A stretch of DNA of 64,000 nt from Flavobacteriia bacterium. GTDB lineage: Bacteria; Bacteroidota; Bacteroidia; Flavobacteriales; Weeksellaceae. Of this stretch, positions 63,260-64,000 are shown in pieces. The notes beneath the pieces are model-generated. The model was not told where the DNA came from. It saw only the letters and a list, made by a program, of their open reading frames with translations, and did no database searches. The translations under genes and the position numbers were made by a program. The number at the start of each line of letters is the position of its first letter. Positions within the stretch are counted from its first letter, which is position 1. Where the stretch lies: NCBI GenBank assembly GCA_015999765.1, contig JAECQR010000002.1, positions 186,001 to 250,000 on the forward strand. The letters run 5' to 3'.

Positions 63260-64000
63260 TGAAACCGAATTTTATACAGAAAGTAACAAATTGGGGGAAT
63301 TTTCCCGTGGTGGAAAAGGAAATAAAATCAGAAGATTCTATTGAAAGAATTAAGGATTTCGTTAGGAACAATAATGAAGTAATCGCCAGGGGAAACGGAA
63401 GATGTTATGGTGATGCTTCACTATCCGAGCATATATTTTCGACCAGAAGACTCAATAAATTCATAAGTTTCGACCGGTTAAACGGAGTTATCGAATGCGA
63501 ATCCGGAGTTTTGCTTTCACACGTTTTAGAGGTGATTGTGCCGCAGGGTTACTTTCTTTATGTAACGCCGGGAACGAAGTTTATCACAGTTGGTGGCGCC
63601 ATAGCGTCGGATGTTCACGGGAAAAATCATCATGCAGAAGGTTGTTTTTCTGAGTATGTAGAGGAGTTTTCTCTGCTGAACGAAAATTCTGAAGTAATCA
63701 CTTGCTCCAGAGTAGAGAACGAAGATAAATATTGGGCAACGATTGGCGGAATGGGCCTTACAGGAATTATTTTGTCTGCTAAGTTCAAACTGAAAAATAT
63801 AGAAACGGCATATATCCGACAGGAATCCGTTAAAGCACAAAATCTGGATGAGATTTTTAAACTTTTTGACGAAAGTGAGTCTTGGACCTATAATGTTGCC
63901 TGGATTGATTGCCTCCAAAGGGGAAAAAACATTGGCAGAAGCATTATGATGCGGGGTGAACATGCGTTTAAACATGAACTTCCGAAAAAAATGCAGGAGA
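63259..64000 (+). CDS. DprE1-like FAD-dependent decaprenylphosphoryl-ribose oxidase (3' end outside window)
   Basis: The first 247 residues are seen. VIARGNGRCYGDASLSE is the FAD pyrophosphate-binding loop of the vanillyl-alcohol-oxidase fold, then VTPGTKFITVGGAIASDVHGKNHH and GGMGLTGIILSAKFKL follow the DprE1 pattern closely. DprE1 oxidises polyprenylphosphoryl-ribose at C2, the step after the upstream prenyltransferase. The start codon overlaps the stop of that gene (TAATG). The C-terminal substrate domain and any DprE2 partner lie beyond the window. Confidence 0.85.
   Translation, partial: MKPNFIQKVTNWGNFPVVEKEIKSEDSIERIKDFVRNNNEVIARGNGRCYGDASLSEHIFSTRRLNKFISFDRLNGVIECESGVLLSHVLEVIVPQGYFLYVTPGTKFITVGGAIASDVHGKNHHAEGCFSEYVEEFSLLNENSEVITCSRVENEDKYWATIGGMGLTGIILSAKFKLKNIETAYIRQESVKAQNLDEIFKLFDESESWTYNVAWIDCLQRGKNIGRSIMMRGEHAFKHELPKKMQE

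Overview
The window is a chromosomal segment of a flavobacterium, most like the Chryseobacterium/Kaistella group (Weeksellaceae). Signs for this are a type IX secretion (T9SS) C-terminal sorting domain on two secreted proteins, a TonB-dependent receptor with a carboxypeptidase-regulatory N-terminal domain, a single-chain SecDF, DUF5683 and GSCFA proteins, TAnnTTTG -7 promoter boxes, an absence of clear Shine-Dalgarno sequences, and about 40% GC in ordinary genes. Almost all of it is single-copy housekeeping and envelope DNA. I saw no tRNA, rRNA, CRISPR array, prophage or classical insertion sequence.

Layout. 1-2.2 kb: end of an unidentified gene, a DUF4242 protein and a T9SS-exported subtilase. 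2.5-5.2 kb: sugar aminotransferase, a small membrane protein and galE. 5.2-11.4 kb (minus strand): TonB-dependent receptor, mltG, dapF, pnuC, OsmC and rhodanese. 11.6-14.3 kb: amino-acid permease and a secreted BNR-repeat protein. 14.3-16.6 kb: the main accessory spot, with a DUF6266-like gene, an array of 11-bp repeats and two AT-rich unknown genes. 16.6-30.2 kb: PQQ-propeller lipoprotein, hemN, sorbosone-type dehydrogenase, secDF, MFS transporter, tatA, PAP2 phosphatase, polA, YciI and a glycosyltransferase. 30.2-30.9 kb: a REP-associated tyrosine transposase (RAYT) between two inverted REP palindromes. 30.8-38.8 kb: amidohydrolase, surface-glycan genes (GT-B-like protein, flippase, FkbM methyltransferase), GH13 amylase lipoprotein, TlpA-like protein and DUF2461.

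38.9-48 kb: two DEAD-box helicases, the DUF47-Pit phosphate transport pair, polyprenyl synthetase, GSCFA, TatD and an acyltransferase. 48.2-51 kb (minus): DUF6438 lipoprotein, obgE, adk and hpt. 51.2-64 kb (all plus): purA, tonB, parA-parB, DUF5683, dapB, lepB, WbqC, a second subtilase, a lipocalin-like lipoprotein, an OmpA lipoprotein, and a DPPR-synthase-like prenyltransferase overlapping a DprE1-like oxidase cut by the window end.

The genes form small functional groups: dapF/mltG/dapB (peptidoglycan), hpt/adk/purA (purines), secDF/tatA/lepB (export), parAB (chromosome segregation) and scattered surface-polysaccharide genes. The points most worth a second look are the 11-bp repeat array with its AT-rich gene pair, the RAYT whose downstream REP is translated as part of the next gene's signal peptide, a pair of perfect inverted DnaA boxes upstream of parA, and -7 boxes only 4 nt from the start codons of hemN and polA.
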